A stretch of DNA of 64,000 nucleotides from Elizabethkingia bruuniana (GCF_002024805.1 NZ_CP014337.1:3534001-3598000); one strand, 5' to 3'. Shown: positions 32,628-40,038, counted from the first letter of the stretch. The notes: generated by a model from the letters alone, not told the origin. Numbers and translations: made by a program.

Positions 32628-32992
32628 ATACAGAAACCATCACCCCAGAAATTGAAATACTAAATTATTTCAATGAGATTACAGGAAAGCGATTCAAACC
32701 GATAAAAAGCAATACAAACCCGATATCAGCAAGATTTAAAGCAGGATATACAAAAGAGCAGATGCAAGAAGTTATTCAGCTTAAGACCCTAGAATGGAAG
32801 AATAACGAGGTAATGGCGCAGCATCTATGTCCAACGACAATATTTCGCCCGTCCAACTTCGATAAGTACGTAAACCAAGTGGAAACAGTAAAAGCCAACC
32901 CACAACAATACAAACAGTACTATGAAAAGCTTAATAAAGTCTACAAGCCAGCCGACGACCTTGGCGATATTGCAGCAATGTACGGCGACTGA
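32624..32992 (+). CDS. phage replication-module C-terminal domain protein (Phg_2220_C-like)
   Basis: 122 residues. The pattern EILNYFNEITGKRFKPIKSN, followed by ISARFKAGYTKEQMQEVI and ending in a PSNFDKYV motif, matches the conserved phage C-terminal domain often fused to DnaD-like proteins. Here it stands alone. It probably works with the phage replication machinery. Confidence 0.75.
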   Translation: MNTETITPEIEILNYFNEITGKRFKPIKSNTNPISARFKAGYTKEQMQEVIQLKTLEWKNNEVMAQHLCPTTIFRPSNFDKYVNQVETVKANPQQYKQYYEKLNKVYKPADDLGDIAAMYGD

Positions 32993-33008
32993 TAGAAAAG
33001 CATTTAAT

Positions 33009-33689
33009 ATGCAATTGGTGAAGATAGAACAAGGACTCAGTGTTCAGGAATCTATCGAAACAGGGTTAGTATTAACTAATGTAGTACGGGATAAAGAAAG
33101 TAAGATTTCTGCTATCGAGCAAATATGCAAGATTATAGAATACTTTCAGGAGCTTACTAATGTTAACAAGAAAATGGAAGCTTTCCAAATTCAAGTACTT
33201 GCAGGCGATCTTTTAGACGCTTTTACAGGTGATACGATAGAAGATATCATTCTCATGTTTAAAATGGCTAGAAAGGGCGAATTTGGGCAAGTATATCGAA
33301 TTGACGGAATGGTAATTATGAGCTGGGTTCCTCAATATTTAGAATATAAGGCAGAAGAAAGGGAAAGATTATACCGAAAGCAAGAATCACAGCGCAAGAA
33401 AGAGGAACAAAATTCAGATATTTCGGATAAAGCTATTGAAAAACTTGATTTACTTATTTCTAAGCTTAGCAGTCCTGTAAAGGATTTAGAAGCAAAACCA
33501 CATCAGTATAATTTAACCCGCGATTCTTCAATAAGTTTTGTAACCTATTTAGAAAACTTACCAGAATCATGCAAGATACTATCTAAAAAAGACCTTGCAC
33601 AGCAAATTACAGCGACGGCATTTAGTTGTCCTGAAGCACATGAAATTTTAATCGCAGAAAAAGAAAGAAGAAATGAAAAAAAGAAATAG
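33009..33689 (+). CDS. phage protein, unknown, with coiled-coil
   Basis: 226 residues from ATG 33009, 16 nt after the previous stop; a longer frame starting inside the previous gene (32922) is less likely. A helical N-terminal half (ISAIEQICKIIEYFQEL) and a charged coil (RERLYRKQESQRKKEEQ) are visible. Function unknown. Overlaps the next gene by 17 nt. Confidence 0.7.
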   Translation: MQLVKIEQGLSVQESIETGLVLTNVVRDKESKISAIEQICKIIEYFQELTNVNKKMEAFQIQVLAGDLLDAFTGDTIEDIILMFKMARKGEFGQVYRIDGMVIMSWVPQYLEYKAEERERLYRKQESQRKKEEQNSDISDKAIEKLDLLISKLSSPVKDLEAKPHQYNLTRDSSISFVTYLENLPESCKILSKKDLAQQITATAFSCPEAHEILIAEKERRNEKKK

Positions 33690-33912
33690 TCTCATTGGTA
33701 AAATAGCTATCGTAGATTGCTTAGTAGAGCAGTTAGAAAAAATTGGAATTAAAACAAATCCACATGTATGCCCCGGCAAAAAAGTTAAAATATACAGGTA
33801 TGAAGGAAAACATCCTGATTTTGGAGAAATGTATGCTGTAGATGATGGTTCTGGTATTTCTCCTCTGTTTTTCTTTACTATACCATTAAAATGGCTAAAT
33901 GTTCAAGAATGA
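33673..33912 (+). CDS. 79-residue phage protein
   Basis: Starts MKKRNSLIGKIAIVDCLVEQ and contains CPGKKVKIYRYEGKHPDFG. A small beta-rich fold is likely; no family recognised. The stop is in an ATGA overlap with the next gene. Confidence 0.6.
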   Translation: MKKRNSLIGKIAIVDCLVEQLEKIGIKTNPHVCPGKKVKIYRYEGKHPDFGEMYAVDDGSGISPLFFFTIPLKWLNVQE

Positions 33913-34187
33913 TTAAGTTAACACAAGTAAATGACGTTATCAGAATGGAAATAAAAATGCATATTCCGCAAAGCGATATCATCAGTTTTCTACAAATAGA
34001 AGGCTACGAAATCAAAGCTTTTATTCAAAAATTACCCGCTACCGAAGAAATGTTGGTAAATGAACCAAAAACAGAAGTTTACACCTTTACAGCAACAAAG
34101 CAGGATGAAAAACAAAGCGAAAATACATTGTATTTAAAGGTGTTTGAAACAGAAGTTAAAAAGCTTTTAAAAACACTTAATAAATAA
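33909..34187 (+). CDS. 92-residue phage protein
   Basis: ATG 33909 overlaps the previous TGA. Product MIKLTQVNDVIRMEIKMHIP then TEVYTFTATKQDEKQ; basic C-terminal helix. No family recognised. It is the last gene before a structured leader (34188-34348). Confidence 0.6.
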   Translation: MIKLTQVNDVIRMEIKMHIPQSDIISFLQIEGYEIKAFIQKLPATEEMLVNEPKTEVYTFTATKQDEKQSENTLYLKVFETEVKKLLKTLNK

Positions 34188-34199
34188 TTTTAAAATTCC

Positions 34200-34326
34200 T
34201 TACGGATTGCCGTAATAGATAAAAATAATCTGGAATTATCTTTGGTTATAAAAACAATGAAGGAGGCTAAGAAGTAGATTAATATGAATGTATCATTGGT
34301 TAGCCTCGGGAAACCGGGGCTTTTTT
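34200..34326 (+). terminator. leader with hairpin, possible anti-terminator and intrinsic terminator
   Basis: A small hairpin TTACGG/CCGTAA (34200-34215) comes first. GAGGCTAA (34263-34270) is exactly complementary to TTAGCCTC (34300-34307). The terminator AGCCTCGG-GAAA-CCGGGGCT (34302-34321) plus T6 uses the same bases, so the two pairings exclude each other. A six-codon frame (MKEAKK, 34257-34277) overlaps the first arm. Confidence 0.65.
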
Positions 34327-34348
34327 GATAACTTTTAATAAAACTAAA

Positions 34349-34570
34349 ATGGAAGAAATTAAAATAAACGCACAAACAGAAATTATAAAAAATATACAGA
34401 CAGCATTGAAGGACTGTTCTATTGGTATAGGTATTGCAACTAAAACAGATATTACGATTAAAACTATTGCAACAAATAGCCAGACAATTATTTTTTCACC
34501 TAAAATGGGAAAAGAAATTTCAGCTAAAGATTTATTTTGGCTTGGTTACTTTGTAGGAAGAGATTATTAA
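34349..34570 (+). CDS. 73-residue phage protein
   Basis: Starts at ATG 34349 (MEEIKINAQTEIIKNIQTAL), the first start after the terminator-like leader. Ends with LFWLGYFVGRDY. No family recognised. Its expression probably depends on readthrough of the leader. Confidence 0.6.
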   Translation: MEEIKINAQTEIIKNIQTALKDCSIGIGIATKTDITIKTIATNSQTIIFSPKMGKEISAKDLFWLGYFVGRDY

Positions 34571-34579
34571 TTAAATTTG
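34551..34579 (+). promoter_or_regulatory. moron promoter
   Basis: TTG (34551-34553), 18-nt spacer, TAAATTTG (34572-34579): a full match to the Bacteroidota consensus, 15 nt before the ATG at 34594. Confidence 0.6.
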
Positions 34580-34593
34580 AAAAATTTTAAACT

Positions 34594-35133
34594 ATGAAAA
34601 AGCTGTTATTATTTCTTACTCTATCAACAATATTTGTTAATGCACAGACATTTCAGCCTGATAATGGGAATTATAATAAGTATGGAAAGCAAGTATATAA
34701 AATAGATACTGTAATGGTATCTAACCAAACAAAAGAGAGTGTTTTTAGTAATAGTTTAGCTTGGCTTAGTAATAACTTTAAAGATTCAAGGAATGTTATA
34801 GAAACTAAAGACATTAATTTGGGTGAAATTACATTTAAGTGTTTTTATCAAGAAGATTTTTTAACAGGAGTAAAAAAGAATGGTAAAGATACATACCTTC
34901 CAATTAAAATATTTTATACAGGGAAATTTCTTATTAAAGATAAAAAGTATAGAATTATATTGACAGATTTAAGATATTCTTATTTGACAGATTCAGAAAA
35001 TAATATAGACCTAAGTGATGATATCACATATAAATACAATAAAAAACAGATAGATGTATCTCTATCATTTTATAAAATAGTACTTAAAGATATTGTCAAT
35101 TATCTAAATCGAAAATCAGACAATGATTTCTAG
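34594..35133 (+). CDS. secreted DUF4468-like protein, candidate moron
   Basis: 179 residues with a clear signal peptide (LLLFLTLSTIFVNAQ), the only obviously exported non-lysis protein of the prophage. DTVMVSNQTKESVFSNSLAW and GEITFKCFYQEDF match the DUF4468 pattern of Bacteroidota secreted proteins. It has its own promoter (34551-34579) and terminator (35146-35180), so it may be expressed in the lysogen and alter the host surface. Very AT-rich codons suggest independent acquisition. Confidence 0.78.
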   Translation: MKKLLLFLTLSTIFVNAQTFQPDNGNYNKYGKQVYKIDTVMVSNQTKESVFSNSLAWLSNNFKDSRNVIETKDINLGEITFKCFYQEDFLTGVKKNGKDTYLPIKIFYTGKFLIKDKKYRIILTDLRYSYLTDSENNIDLSDDITYKYNKKQIDVSLSFYKIVLKDIVNYLNRKSDNDF

Positions 35134-35145
35134 CACAATACAAAT

Positions 35146-35180
35146 AAACGCCAACTTGCACAAGTTCAGGCGTTTTTTTA
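35146..35180 (+). terminator. moron terminator
   Basis: AAACGCC (35146-35152) pairs with GGCGTTT (35169-35175), with an inner AACTT/AAGTT stem and a two-base bulge, followed by a T-run. Confidence 0.75.
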
Positions 35181-35186
35181 TTTTTG
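35156..35186 (+). promoter_or_regulatory. promoter for the gene at 35192
   Basis: TTG (35156-35158), 20-nt spacer, TATTTTTG (35179-35186). The ATG is only 5 nt further on, so the transcript may be nearly leaderless. It overlaps the moron terminator. Confidence 0.45.
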
Positions 35187-35191
35187 TAGTA

Positions 35192-35524
35192 ATGTCAAGT
35201 GTTACTAACATATCAAAAGGTCGCAGCCCGTTCTTAATCCAAAATCGCAACAACAAATTAGCGGCTCGTTTTTATTGGTACAGCTGCCTTTTAGGACTTA
35301 ATTTCTCTCGTTGTCTTAGCGAATTAGAACAGGAATTCGACATATCAGAAAGCCGCATCTGTGATTTGATCTCAGAATGCGGCGACATTATTTCAGAACT
35401 TGAAAGGAACCAGGTATCTATACAACAGTTAAAATCCCGATTCCCTTTTTTTAGTTGGAATTATACATACTCTCCCGCCAAGACGTTGTCCATTGCTGTG
35501 CAATCGTCTTTAAACCTTTTCTAA
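35192..35524 (+). CDS. phage protein with possible HTH, unknown
   Basis: 110 residues from ATG 35192 (MSSVTNISKGRSPFLIQNRN). A basic N-terminal part and SELEQEFDISESRICDLI, a possible helix-turn-helix, are visible. It resembles small proteins found in Bacteroidota mobile elements. It is the last rightward gene before the leftward late operon and overlaps that operon's last gene by 74 nt. It could regulate late genes; that is speculation from position. Confidence 0.6.
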   Translation: MSSVTNISKGRSPFLIQNRNNKLAARFYWYSCLLGLNFSRCLSELEQEFDISESRICDLISECGDIISELERNQVSIQQLKSRFPFFSWNYTYSPAKTLSIAVQSSLNLF

Positions 35525-35885
35525 GTTGCTGATCCGTTTTAGCGGTATTGGTAAAGCTTCTAAATTCAGAATCCTGATAACCTTGCAAAATACTATGTAT
35601 TTTAGTGTTAAGAGCCATATAGCCAAGTCCTTTTTTTCGAACGGCTTCAGGTGTAATATTATTTGTTTCCGAATATGTTTTATCAATTACCAATAGCTGA
35701 ATATTTCCGATTACAATTTGAAAGACATTATCCACATCTTCTCTAATTTCATTAATACGTACTAAAACCGCAGGGTAAGCCAAAGGGGGTTTTTCTTCCT
35801 GAAGTTGTCCGGAATCCAGATCAATATATTTTATCTCCGGAATGGTTCCTAATAATTCTACGATTTTTAAATACAGTTTTTCCAT
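35451..35885 (-). CDS. putative tail completion/terminator protein
   Basis: 144 residues (MEKLYLKIVELLGTIPEIKY start, AVLVRINEIREDVDN, FQIVIGNIQLLVIDKTY). Size, fold pattern and position as last gene of the head operon, after the gpG-like protein, fit a tail completion or head-tail connector protein. Family not certain. Confidence 0.6.
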   Translation of the reverse strand: MEKLYLKIVELLGTIPEIKYIDLDSGQLQEEKPPLAYPAVLVRINEIREDVDNVFQIVIGNIQLLVIDKTYSETNNITPEAVRKKGLGYMALNTKIHSILQGYQDSEFRSFTNTAKTDQQLRKGLKTIAQQWTTSWRESMYNSN

Positions 35886-35904
35886 TGTTTAAATAGTTTT
35901 TAAA

Positions 35905-36438
35905 TTATTCCATTGCTTTTTTTATTTCATCAAGGCATACTTTTTTAATACGTTCTTTAAGTACCGGGGATTGTTCTTCTGATCCGATAAATTGACGCTT
36001 TGGTATATTTTGCTGAATAGTCCTGTTAAAAGCAGAAACCTTTATATTTTTAAAGTTCTTACCTCTTCGGATATGTTCCTTCACCTGCTGATTTATTGTG
36101 CCTTTAAAGCCCTCATTGTGTACACGTGCATACGGAACATCTGCACCACCTACTGCAATGGTTACTTTATCAGCTTGAATGGACGCAATCCTGATACTTC
36201 TCTTTAATTTTCCAGATTTAACGAGTAATGCTCGCCCTGTATCGTCTTTCTTTCCCCATGCTGTAGGATTTTTCCGTTTTTCCCATGGTTCAAAAGAATC
36301 ACCCTGCCAGCTTTGTTTTTCAAAATTTTCTAAGGTGAAATTGACCACTTCATTTCCGATAATAGCCGGAAGGTCTCTAAAGGTCTGGGCTAGCCTTTCT
36401 TTCTTTTTTGCTAAAATTTCTTCTAATGATTTTGCCAT
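35905..36438 (-). CDS. virion morphogenesis protein, Mu gpG-like
   Basis: 177 residues. GDSFEPWEKRKNPTAWGKKD, GRALLVKSGKLKRSI and VPYARVHNEGFKG match the phage virion morphogenesis family (PF05069) that includes Mu gpG, a head-tail joining factor. It lies between MuF and the tail completion gene as in Mu-type head operons. Confidence 0.83.
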   Translation of the reverse strand: MAKSLEEILAKKKERLAQTFRDLPAIIGNEVVNFTLENFEKQSWQGDSFEPWEKRKNPTAWGKKDDTGRALLVKSGKLKRSIRIASIQADKVTIAVGGADVPYARVHNEGFKGTINQQVKEHIRRGKNFKNIKVSAFNRTIQQNIPKRQFIGSEEQSPVLKERIKKVCLDEIKKAME

Positions 36439-36443
36439 TTGTT

Positions 36444-36451
36444 TACTTTTG
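36444..36451 (+). promoter_or_regulatory. possible -7 box on the plus strand
   Basis: TACTTTTG (TAnnTTTG) lies 15 nt before the ATG at 36467 of a competing plus-strand frame. No TTG at proper distance. Confidence 0.25.
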
Positions 36452-36466
36452 GTGAAATTTTATTTT

Positions 36467-36817
36467 ATGTTTTTACAAGCTTCAAAATTGTATCAGTACA
36501 ATGAAATGTACTTTACTGAAAACTCAAGATTAATTGCAGATACTAAAAATTTTAATTTTTATCTTGAGATTGATCGCATAGAGAAGATTTCACCACTGAT
36601 TCGTACGGATATACTTGCTGTGAATCGTGGGAAATTCTTTCATGTACCTTTGTATTGGAGTGATAAAACTGAATTGCAAGCGGCTCTAAAGGCAAACTTA
36701 TCTTGTAATTACAATCTTTCACCTCTGGAATTATACCTCGAATTTGAGGCTTTGGATTTTTCACAAGAAAGCCCGTTGCCAGAAAGTGCGTTAAAAATAT
36801 TGAAAGCCTATCTTTAG
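36467..36817 (+). CDS. competing plus-strand frame, uncertain
   Basis: 116 residues, protein-like throughout (IADTKNFNFYLEIDRIEKI, FHVPLYWSDKTELQAALKAN). It overlaps the minus-strand candidate 36552-36947 for 266 nt, so only one is likely to be a true gene. A possible -7 box supports it. Alternatively it is a chance open frame. Confidence 0.35.
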   Translation: MFLQASKLYQYNEMYFTENSRLIADTKNFNFYLEIDRIEKISPLIRTDILAVNRGKFFHVPLYWSDKTELQAALKANLSCNYNLSPLELYLEFEALDFSQESPLPESALKILKAYL

Positions 36818-36947
36818 CAATAGAACAGCTGAATTCTTCCGCATCATTTTCACTCAGTGGATAACTGGCTGTATTTGGGATATAGTCTTTTAAAACACTT
36901 TCTCCTTTTTCGTTTTGGATGTCGTATGACAATATTAGTTTGTACAT
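36552..36947 (-). CDS. phage protein downstream of MuF, unknown (candidate immunity gene)
   Basis: 131 residues from ATG 36947 (MYKLILSYDIQNEKGESVLK). The first half has no competitor on the other strand and looks coding. The upstream context AAAAACTATAATA resembles that of the neighbouring phage gene at 35885. It lies between MuF and the gpG-like gene, the place where an immunity gene for a MuF-linked toxin would be expected. No family recognised; the C-terminal half overlaps a plus-strand frame. Confidence 0.5.
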   Translation of the reverse strand: MYKLILSYDIQNEKGESVLKDYIPNTASYPLSENDAEEFSCSIAKDRLSIFLTHFLATGFLVKNPKPQIRGIIPEVKDCNYKISLPLEPLAIQFYHSNTKVHERISHDSQQVYPYESVVKSSLCDQSQDKN

Positions 36948-36962
36948 TATTATAGTTTTTAA

Positions 36963-36990
36963 TTGATATTCAGAATATTTTGTATATTTG
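36963..36990 (+). promoter_or_regulatory. strong consensus promoter facing no gene
   Basis: TTG (36963-36965), 17-nt spacer, TATATTTG (36983-36990) is a full consensus match. Transcription would start near 36997 and meet the terminator at 37028-37056. Confidence 0.6.
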
Positions 36991-36996
36991 TGTAAC

Positions 36997-37056
36997 AAAG
37001 AGACCAGTTCGGCTGCTCATTGTGCTTAAAACCACTTCCACGGAAGTGGTTTTTTT
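36997..37056 (+). ncRNA. putative ~60-nt phage small RNA
   Basis: A consensus promoter at 36963-36990 and a strong terminator at 37028-37056 bracket about 60 nt with no start codon or frame. The body contains CCAGTTCGGCTG, which can form a small loop. It is transcribed against the head operon between MuF and the next gene, so it could act in trans or protect or terminate the opposing transcript. Exact ends are estimates. Confidence 0.5.
37028..37056 (+). terminator. terminator of the putative small RNA
   Basis: An 11-bp stem (37028-37038 with 37043-37053), CACG loop, and a T-run at 37050-37056. Confidence 0.75.
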
Positions 37057-38362
37057 ATGGATAATAGTAAACTTTATCTTCTACGATATAAATGATTTTA
37101 TCAAAGCGGTAGCTAGTTTGACCGTTATACATTCTAATAGAATTACCAAGCCATTCTATATTAAAAGCGTCACTGTTTGGGAAGTACAGAATTGCAATTT
37201 TCGCTTCTTTATCCTTACTATGATTTAAAGCTCTTTTTATTGTATTCTTACCTGTACCCATTATAGAGCTAATATCAAATGATTCTCCATTCAATAATCC
37301 ATCTACTTTCTTTCCGGGGATATTAGAACTTTCATTTGTCAGAATAATTTCGTCACCCTTTTGAAAAAAAAGATCCTGAACTAGTTTCTCATATTTTCCG
37401 GTTATTTTATTGAAGTTATGACCGATGTGAATTGCTTTTAATCCTCCATCCTTTCCAAATTGTACTTCCTGATAGTTTTTATCATTTAAAAACTGCTCAT
37501 ATTTCTGCCAGCGGTTTGCGAACTCGTCTGACATAGCCAGAACCTTTTTAGGGGTATTTTCGATATAAGCATTCTTATCTGTGAAAATTTCACCACTCAG
37601 GGCAACATTATTTTTAAAAGCTTCCGGTATTTCCGGCAACTCAACATCAGGTGTAGGCGTACCGTTTCTTAGCTTCCGGAGTGTTGTTCTACAATTAAAG
37701 TGATTCGGTGGGAAAAAGTATATTAATCTTTTATCATCAACCGACATAATAACATTGTGCAACGGACTGCATATTTCGCTTGTGTGGTCGTCCATTACGA
37801 CATCAAACTGTACATAAGGAAAAATATGTTTATCCTGTTGTATTTCCTGCCATAAACGGCTCATTTGTGCCGATGCTACAATTGTATCGTATTCTGTTCT
37901 CAGATATCGGTTTGAGGTTCCAACAACGAGCTGCGCTTCTCTTTTAAACTCATTCCATGGGCGAACACTTCCATCAGGACGCAAAAGAAGATTTGAAAGC
38001 TTTACACAGTCATTATAGTTTTTAGCTACAGCAAACTTCCAGACGTTTTTTTTCAGCATTTCCCGCATAACATAATCCGGAGAATCATAATCAATCTTTT
38101 GTCCGAATACGTTATCTATTGGTTTTACCAGTTCTCGAGTGGTTTTAGTAACAATAGGCTTGTTAATACTTCCGTCATTGCCTTTATTGCGGTAGATGTC
38201 CTCTAAAGCATTAATCCATTCATACGCCAATAAATCCGCCCAGTCTGGTTGTGGTTTATGTGAAAGCTGGTGTCCATGGCTACAAATATGCCTGTACTCA
38301 TTTTCAAGACGTTGCCAGTCCAGCTCCTCATATAGAAAATACTCTACTGAGGAGCGTTGCCG
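37055..38362 (-). CDS. MuF-type minor head protein with CdiA-like C-terminal domain; likely made by -1 frameshift from portal
   Basis: The frame has no ATG or GTG at its head. From a TTG at 38230 it gives 391 residues, but a protein-like sequence continues 44 codons further upstream (YEELDWQRLENEYRHICSHG) to a slippery site at 38368-38362 in the portal gene. The MuF/SPP1 gp7-like domain lies centrally (DVVMDDHTSEICSPLHN, FPPNHFNCRTTLR). The last 125 residues (KAIHIGHNFNKITG, GKKVDGLLNGESFDIS) resemble CdiA-type toxin nuclease tails seen on MuF proteins, but the usual E-x-K appears as D-I-S, so activity is doubtful. It helps head assembly and DNA injection. Confidence 0.8.
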   Translation of the reverse strand, partial: RQRSSVEYFLYEELDWQRLENEYRHICSHGHQLSHKPQPDWADLLAYEWINALEDIYRNKGNDGSINKPIVTKTTRELVKPIDNVFGQKIDYDSPDYVMREMLKKNVWKFAVAKNYNDCVKLSNLLLRPDGSVRPWNEFKREAQLVVGTSNRYLRTEYDTIVASAQMSRLWQEIQQDKHIFPYVQFDVVMDDHTSEICSPLHNVIMSVDDKRLIYFFPPNHFNCRTTLRKLRNGTPTPDVELPEIPEAFKNNVALSGEIFTDKNAYIENTPKKVLAMSDEFANRWQKYEQFLNDKNYQEVQFGKDGGLKAIHIGHNFNKITGKYEKLVQDLFFQKGDEIILTNESSNIPGKKVDGLLNGESFDISSIMGTGKNTIKRALNHSKDKEAKIAILYFPNSDAFNIEWLGNSIRMYNGQTSYRFDKIIYIVEDKVYYYP

Positions 38363-38368
38363 AAAAAA
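38323..38368 (-). promoter_or_regulatory. programmed -1 frameshift signal, portal to MuF
   Basis: On the minus strand: T TTT TTC (38368-38362) in exact X XXY YYZ phase with the portal frame, a 6-nt spacer, then GCTCCTCA (38355-38348) pairing perfectly with TGAGGAGC (38330-38323) over a 17-nt loop. The portal stop (38346-38344) lies inside the loop. A -1 slip lands in the open MuF frame. Confidence 0.7.
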
Positions 38369-39624
38369 TTTAATACCTTATCATACAGAGATAAACTTTT
38401 GGCATCTACTTTTTTAGGTTTCTTTTCCTCCTTTGGAGGCTGATCCGCAGGTGCTTCTTCCTTGCTTGGATTCGATTCCTTTGTCTTGGTTTTAGTACCT
38501 TTTGGTAAACCGAATGTAGTATAGAAGTATTCATCGTCCACACCTTCTGCGGTCTTTTCATCAACTCTCAGAGCAATATCCAGTTTATCTATAAGAGGCG
38601 TATCATCTTTATCTAAGAATTTAAAAAAGCCTGCTTTTACCGGGTAACCCCTTTTTTCAAGTATTGGCACCAAATACGTATTCAAATATCGCTGTACAAA
38701 ACGGCGATCACTCTCTGCAATTTCTTCTTCTGTTTTCTGGTGTACCTGTGATTGTGATAGACTGGAACCGTTTTTTGTGGTCATTGTCTGTCCGATAATA
38801 CCAATCAATATTTGTTCATCAAGCCATGAAAGAAATTTGTCGTGTACTACGGTTTTACCTTCGCCACTGCTTATTGGTTTTATATCGCTATTTTTACTCA
38901 TAACAATAGAACCTCCGGCACCTCGTTTTGTCATTGAATCTTCCATTTCTGTGCGAGCGTTTTCATCCTCCGGATCATAAAGTCCTGCAAGAATGGGAAT
39001 TCCGAACAACTCACAGAATTGCGCATAATCAGCGCCCCCATTTCTTTTGAATATAACATACGGTGCAACTCTGGTTAAAAAACCTAAATCATCATCCTTT
39101 CCGATGTTTAAAATAAAATCATCGTTTTCATAAGAAATGCCATCATCTTGTGAAACGTCCTTTAATATTACTTTTCTTTTGGTATCTAAATTCTGTCTGG
39201 GTATCGAATAAATATCAAAAGAAGGATTGAATGCAAGTTCTACAACAGACTTTCCATAAGCTTTGGATAAAATCAATTCCTGCAATAGTTCTTCAAATTT
39301 CAAACTGTCTATTAAGTCGAACATTTCATCTATCTCATCACCATCACTCAGAAAAACAATATCGTGGTTTGTTATTTTTCTAATTCTACGGTCTAGTGCA
39401 TCAGCCATAACCGGATCGAGTAATAAATCATTAATGAGTAATGTTAACGGGCTTCGTTTTCCTTTATCTGCGGATTTTATTGCACTTCGCCATTTTACCA
39501 CATCTGTTGAATCCCTTTTTGGAGGTTGCACGACAAGAACCTGACTGATTTTTATATTCTGTCCGTTATTACTGCCTTTGGCTTTCGCTGCTAATGTTTC
39601 AAAGCCGATTTTTGTTTCTTCCAT
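38344..39624 (-). CDS. phage portal protein, Mu gp29-like (DUF935)
   Basis: 426 residues. DALDRRIRKITNHDIVF near the N-terminus, then YVIFKRNGGADYAQFCELFG and IIGQTMTTKNGSSLSQSQVH are characteristic of DUF935 portals. It forms the dodecameric DNA channel in the procapsid vertex. The C-terminal tail is Lys/Pro-rich. A slippery heptamer lies 16 nt before its stop, so a fraction of ribosomes may make a portal-MuF fusion. Confidence 0.9.
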   Translation of the reverse strand: MEETKIGFETLAAKAKGSNNGQNIKISQVLVVQPPKRDSTDVVKWRSAIKSADKGKRSPLTLLINDLLLDPVMADALDRRIRKITNHDIVFLSDGDEIDEMFDLIDSLKFEELLQELILSKAYGKSVVELAFNPSFDIYSIPRQNLDTKRKVILKDVSQDDGISYENDDFILNIGKDDDLGFLTRVAPYVIFKRNGGADYAQFCELFGIPILAGLYDPEDENARTEMEDSMTKRGAGGSIVMSKNSDIKPISSGEGKTVVHDKFLSWLDEQILIGIIGQTMTTKNGSSLSQSQVHQKTEEEIAESDRRFVQRYLNTYLVPILEKRGYPVKAGFFKFLDKDDTPLIDKLDIALRVDEKTAEGVDDEYFYTTFGLPKGTKTKTKESNPSKEEAPADQPPKEEKKPKKVDAKSLSLYDKVLNFFGNAPQ

Positions 39625-39626
39625 GA

Positions 39627-40037
39627 TTAGTAGTAATTTTCACGTTTTGGGTTAGAAGTATATTTAAAGGAGGATGCTTCTTTGGTTTCCTTCCGGGGTA
39701 AGCTAGTAGGCATTCCTTTGTAAACTGCCGTTAGCCATCCTTTGGCATCCTCATACCGCAATTTCTTATCATCATAATCAATACTCGGGTTTGCTAAGCC
39801 AATTAGTTCCCATATTGCAATGTCTTTAATGATTTTAACCAGCAAAGGGCTTCGAGCATCACCCCTTTTGTCAAAAATTTCGGCTGTATCATAGTCTTTC
39901 ATTAACTTACTTTCTGCAAACTCTATCGCCATATCAATACTGGCAAGTGCAATAGTCTCATCTTCCCGGATAATGGCTTTTATTTCTTCATCGTATGCGT
40001 GTGTCCGGAGTTCGTCCGGTGTAATAAACTGGTTCAT
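39627..40037 (-). CDS. Mu gp36-like protein (DUF1320)
   Basis: 136 residues. The start FITPDELRTHAYDEEIKAI and DKRGDARSPLLVKIIKDIAI match DUF1320, a head-tail connector-type family of Mu-like phages. Tightly packed between the terminase and portal genes (1-2 nt gaps). Confidence 0.8.
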   Translation of the reverse strand: MNQFITPDELRTHAYDEEIKAIIREDETIALASIDMAIEFAESKLMKDYDTAEIFDKRGDARSPLLVKIIKDIAIWELIGLANPSIDYDDKKLRYEDAKGWLTAVYKGMPTSLPRKETKEASSFKYTSNPKRENYY

Positions 40038-40038
40038 T

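Noticed and set aside
32922-33008. Longer start for the 226-residue phage protein
   Set aside because: The extra 29 codons lie inside the preceding gene in another frame and read as its shadow.
36179-36466. Upstream extension of the plus-strand frame at 36467
   Set aside because: It runs antisense through the well-supported gpG-like gene and has shadow composition.
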